Below, piece by piece: positions 21,840-22,385 of a stretch of DNA of 22,385 bases. This DNA is from an uncultured Prevotellaceae bacterium. GTDB lineage: Bacteria > Bacteroidota > Bacteroidia > Bacteroidales > Bacteroidaceae. The DNA lies in contig UQST01000044.1 of NCBI GenBank assembly GCA_900543815.1, positions 1-22,385 on the forward strand. The letters run 5' to 3'. The notes beneath the pieces were generated by a model, which did no database searches, was not told the DNA's origin, and was given only the letters and a program-made list of their open reading frames with translations. Numbering within the stretch: position 1 is the first letter of the stretch; each line of letters begins with the position of its first letter. A program made the position numbers and the translations under genes.

Positions 21840-22385
21840 TTAAATATTTTTTTTTACTATTTGCACTTTTTGTTTATTTCGTATGTTGTAATTTTCGTTT
21901 AAAGATGCTCCATTTGAAAACACAATGCCATCATGTTTCACTGTTCCAAAAGCTTCATGGGTATGACCAAACAAATGATACTTTGGTTTGACCTCTAGTA
22001 TTCTGTTCCTTAAAGGCGCATTGCCCCAATGGGTTCCTGATGATTCATCAAGAATCATTACTGGTGGCTCATGGGTCACAAGTATGTCTATTTCATTGTG
22101 AATGTACGTTTCCGAATGATTATATGCCAACCCAAAGAAGCGAATACATTCTATTTCACATCCTCTATCCTGGAGAAAGTGAACGTTCTCTGGAAGGTCT
22201 TCGATACCTTCTGCATTCCATAGACACAAATCATGGTTGCCAGTGATGAATATCTTGTGTCTATACGGCAGTTCTATGAACCAGTTCAAGAAGTCAAGAA
22301 CCTCTTCCTCTGTGCCTTGCTCAGTGAAGTCACCACAATGCACAATAACATCAGCATCTGGCAAATTGGTCAGTTGCTGATGTTT
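21840..22385 (-). CDS. Calcineurin-like metallophosphoesterase (5' end outside window)
   Basis: The frame is open to the window edge, with KHQQLTNLPDADVIVHCGD read before any start, so the first residues (including the family's opening D-x-H metal motif) lie outside. Motifs present are VHCGDFTEQG (GDxxxxG), ITGNHDL (GNHD), VTHEPP and LFGHTHEAFG (GHTH), which together bind the two metals. This short single-domain type hydrolyses phosphodiesters or phosphomonoesters; the substrate cannot be told. It ends INKQ/KKVQIV-like with a lysine-rich tail. An apparent TTG start at 22364 should not be used, as homology continues upstream. Confidence 0.9.
   Translation of the reverse strand, partial: KHQQLTNLPDADVIVHCGDFTEQGTEEEVLDFLNWFIELPYRHKIFITGNHDLCLWNAEGIEDLPENVHFLQDRGCEIECIRFFGLAYNHSETYIHNEIDILVTHEPPVMILDESSGTHWGNAPLRNRILEVKPKYHLFGHTHEAFGTVKHDGIVFSNGASLNENYNIRNKQKVQIVKKNI

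Overview
The window looks like a chromosomal segment from a Bacteroidales species, most likely Prevotella/Segatella. The evidence is several promoters with the Bacteroidetes -7 motif TAnnTTTG, roughly balanced GC in most genes, and families typical of that order: DUF4254, GGGtGRT protein, DMP19/DUF4375, four-helix-bundle S23-like ORFs and a 'DLGLPSGT' surface-type domain. No rRNA, complete tRNA, CRISPR array, transposase or phage gene was found.

Layout. 1-145 is the 3' end of an unidentified structured element. 146-6256 (minus) reads, in transcription order, as a secreted serine beta-lactamase-like hydrolase followed by a very large DNA helicase. That helicase is DEDD exonuclease + RecQ + RQC + UvrD in one reading frame, interrupted by a single in-frame TAG. 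6498-6923 (minus) is mscL. 7005-8147 (plus) is a 29-residue lipoprotein ORF followed by gapA and a strong terminator. 8240-8759 is non-coding and carries a 22-bp-period repeat array. 8760-13465 (plus) is a five-gene operon, DUF4254 + GT9 + GT4 + GT4 + GT2, probably for lipopolysaccharide core or another surface glycan. 13524-13867 holds a promoter, an orphan aldo/keto reductase C-terminus and an 82-nt hairpin. 13902-18066 (minus) is a DMP19-like protein, smpB, metH without its activation domain, and a small winged-helix ORF overlapping the metH stop. 18265-20463 (plus) is a NifU/IscU-like scaffold gene and the GGGtGRT gene, separated by a frameshifted S23/Avd-like four-helix-bundle cassette. 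20546-21093 is non-coding with a second copy of the 22-bp-period array. 21094-21645 (plus) is an AT-richer hypothetical gene, and 21840-22385 (minus) is a metallophosphoesterase running off the window.

Most genes are housekeeping: glycolysis, methionine synthesis, ribosome rescue, osmotic protection and Fe-S handling. The unusual content lies in the seams. It comprises the amber codon splitting the helicase, two intergenic arrays of TATCCTTGGATA units spaced exactly 22 bp apart, the decayed four-helix cassette flanked by inverted heptamer repeats, the long hairpin between convergent genes, the tiny lipoprotein leader ORF before gapA, and the metH-HTH overlap. Function calls rest on motif recognition by eye; no database search was possible.
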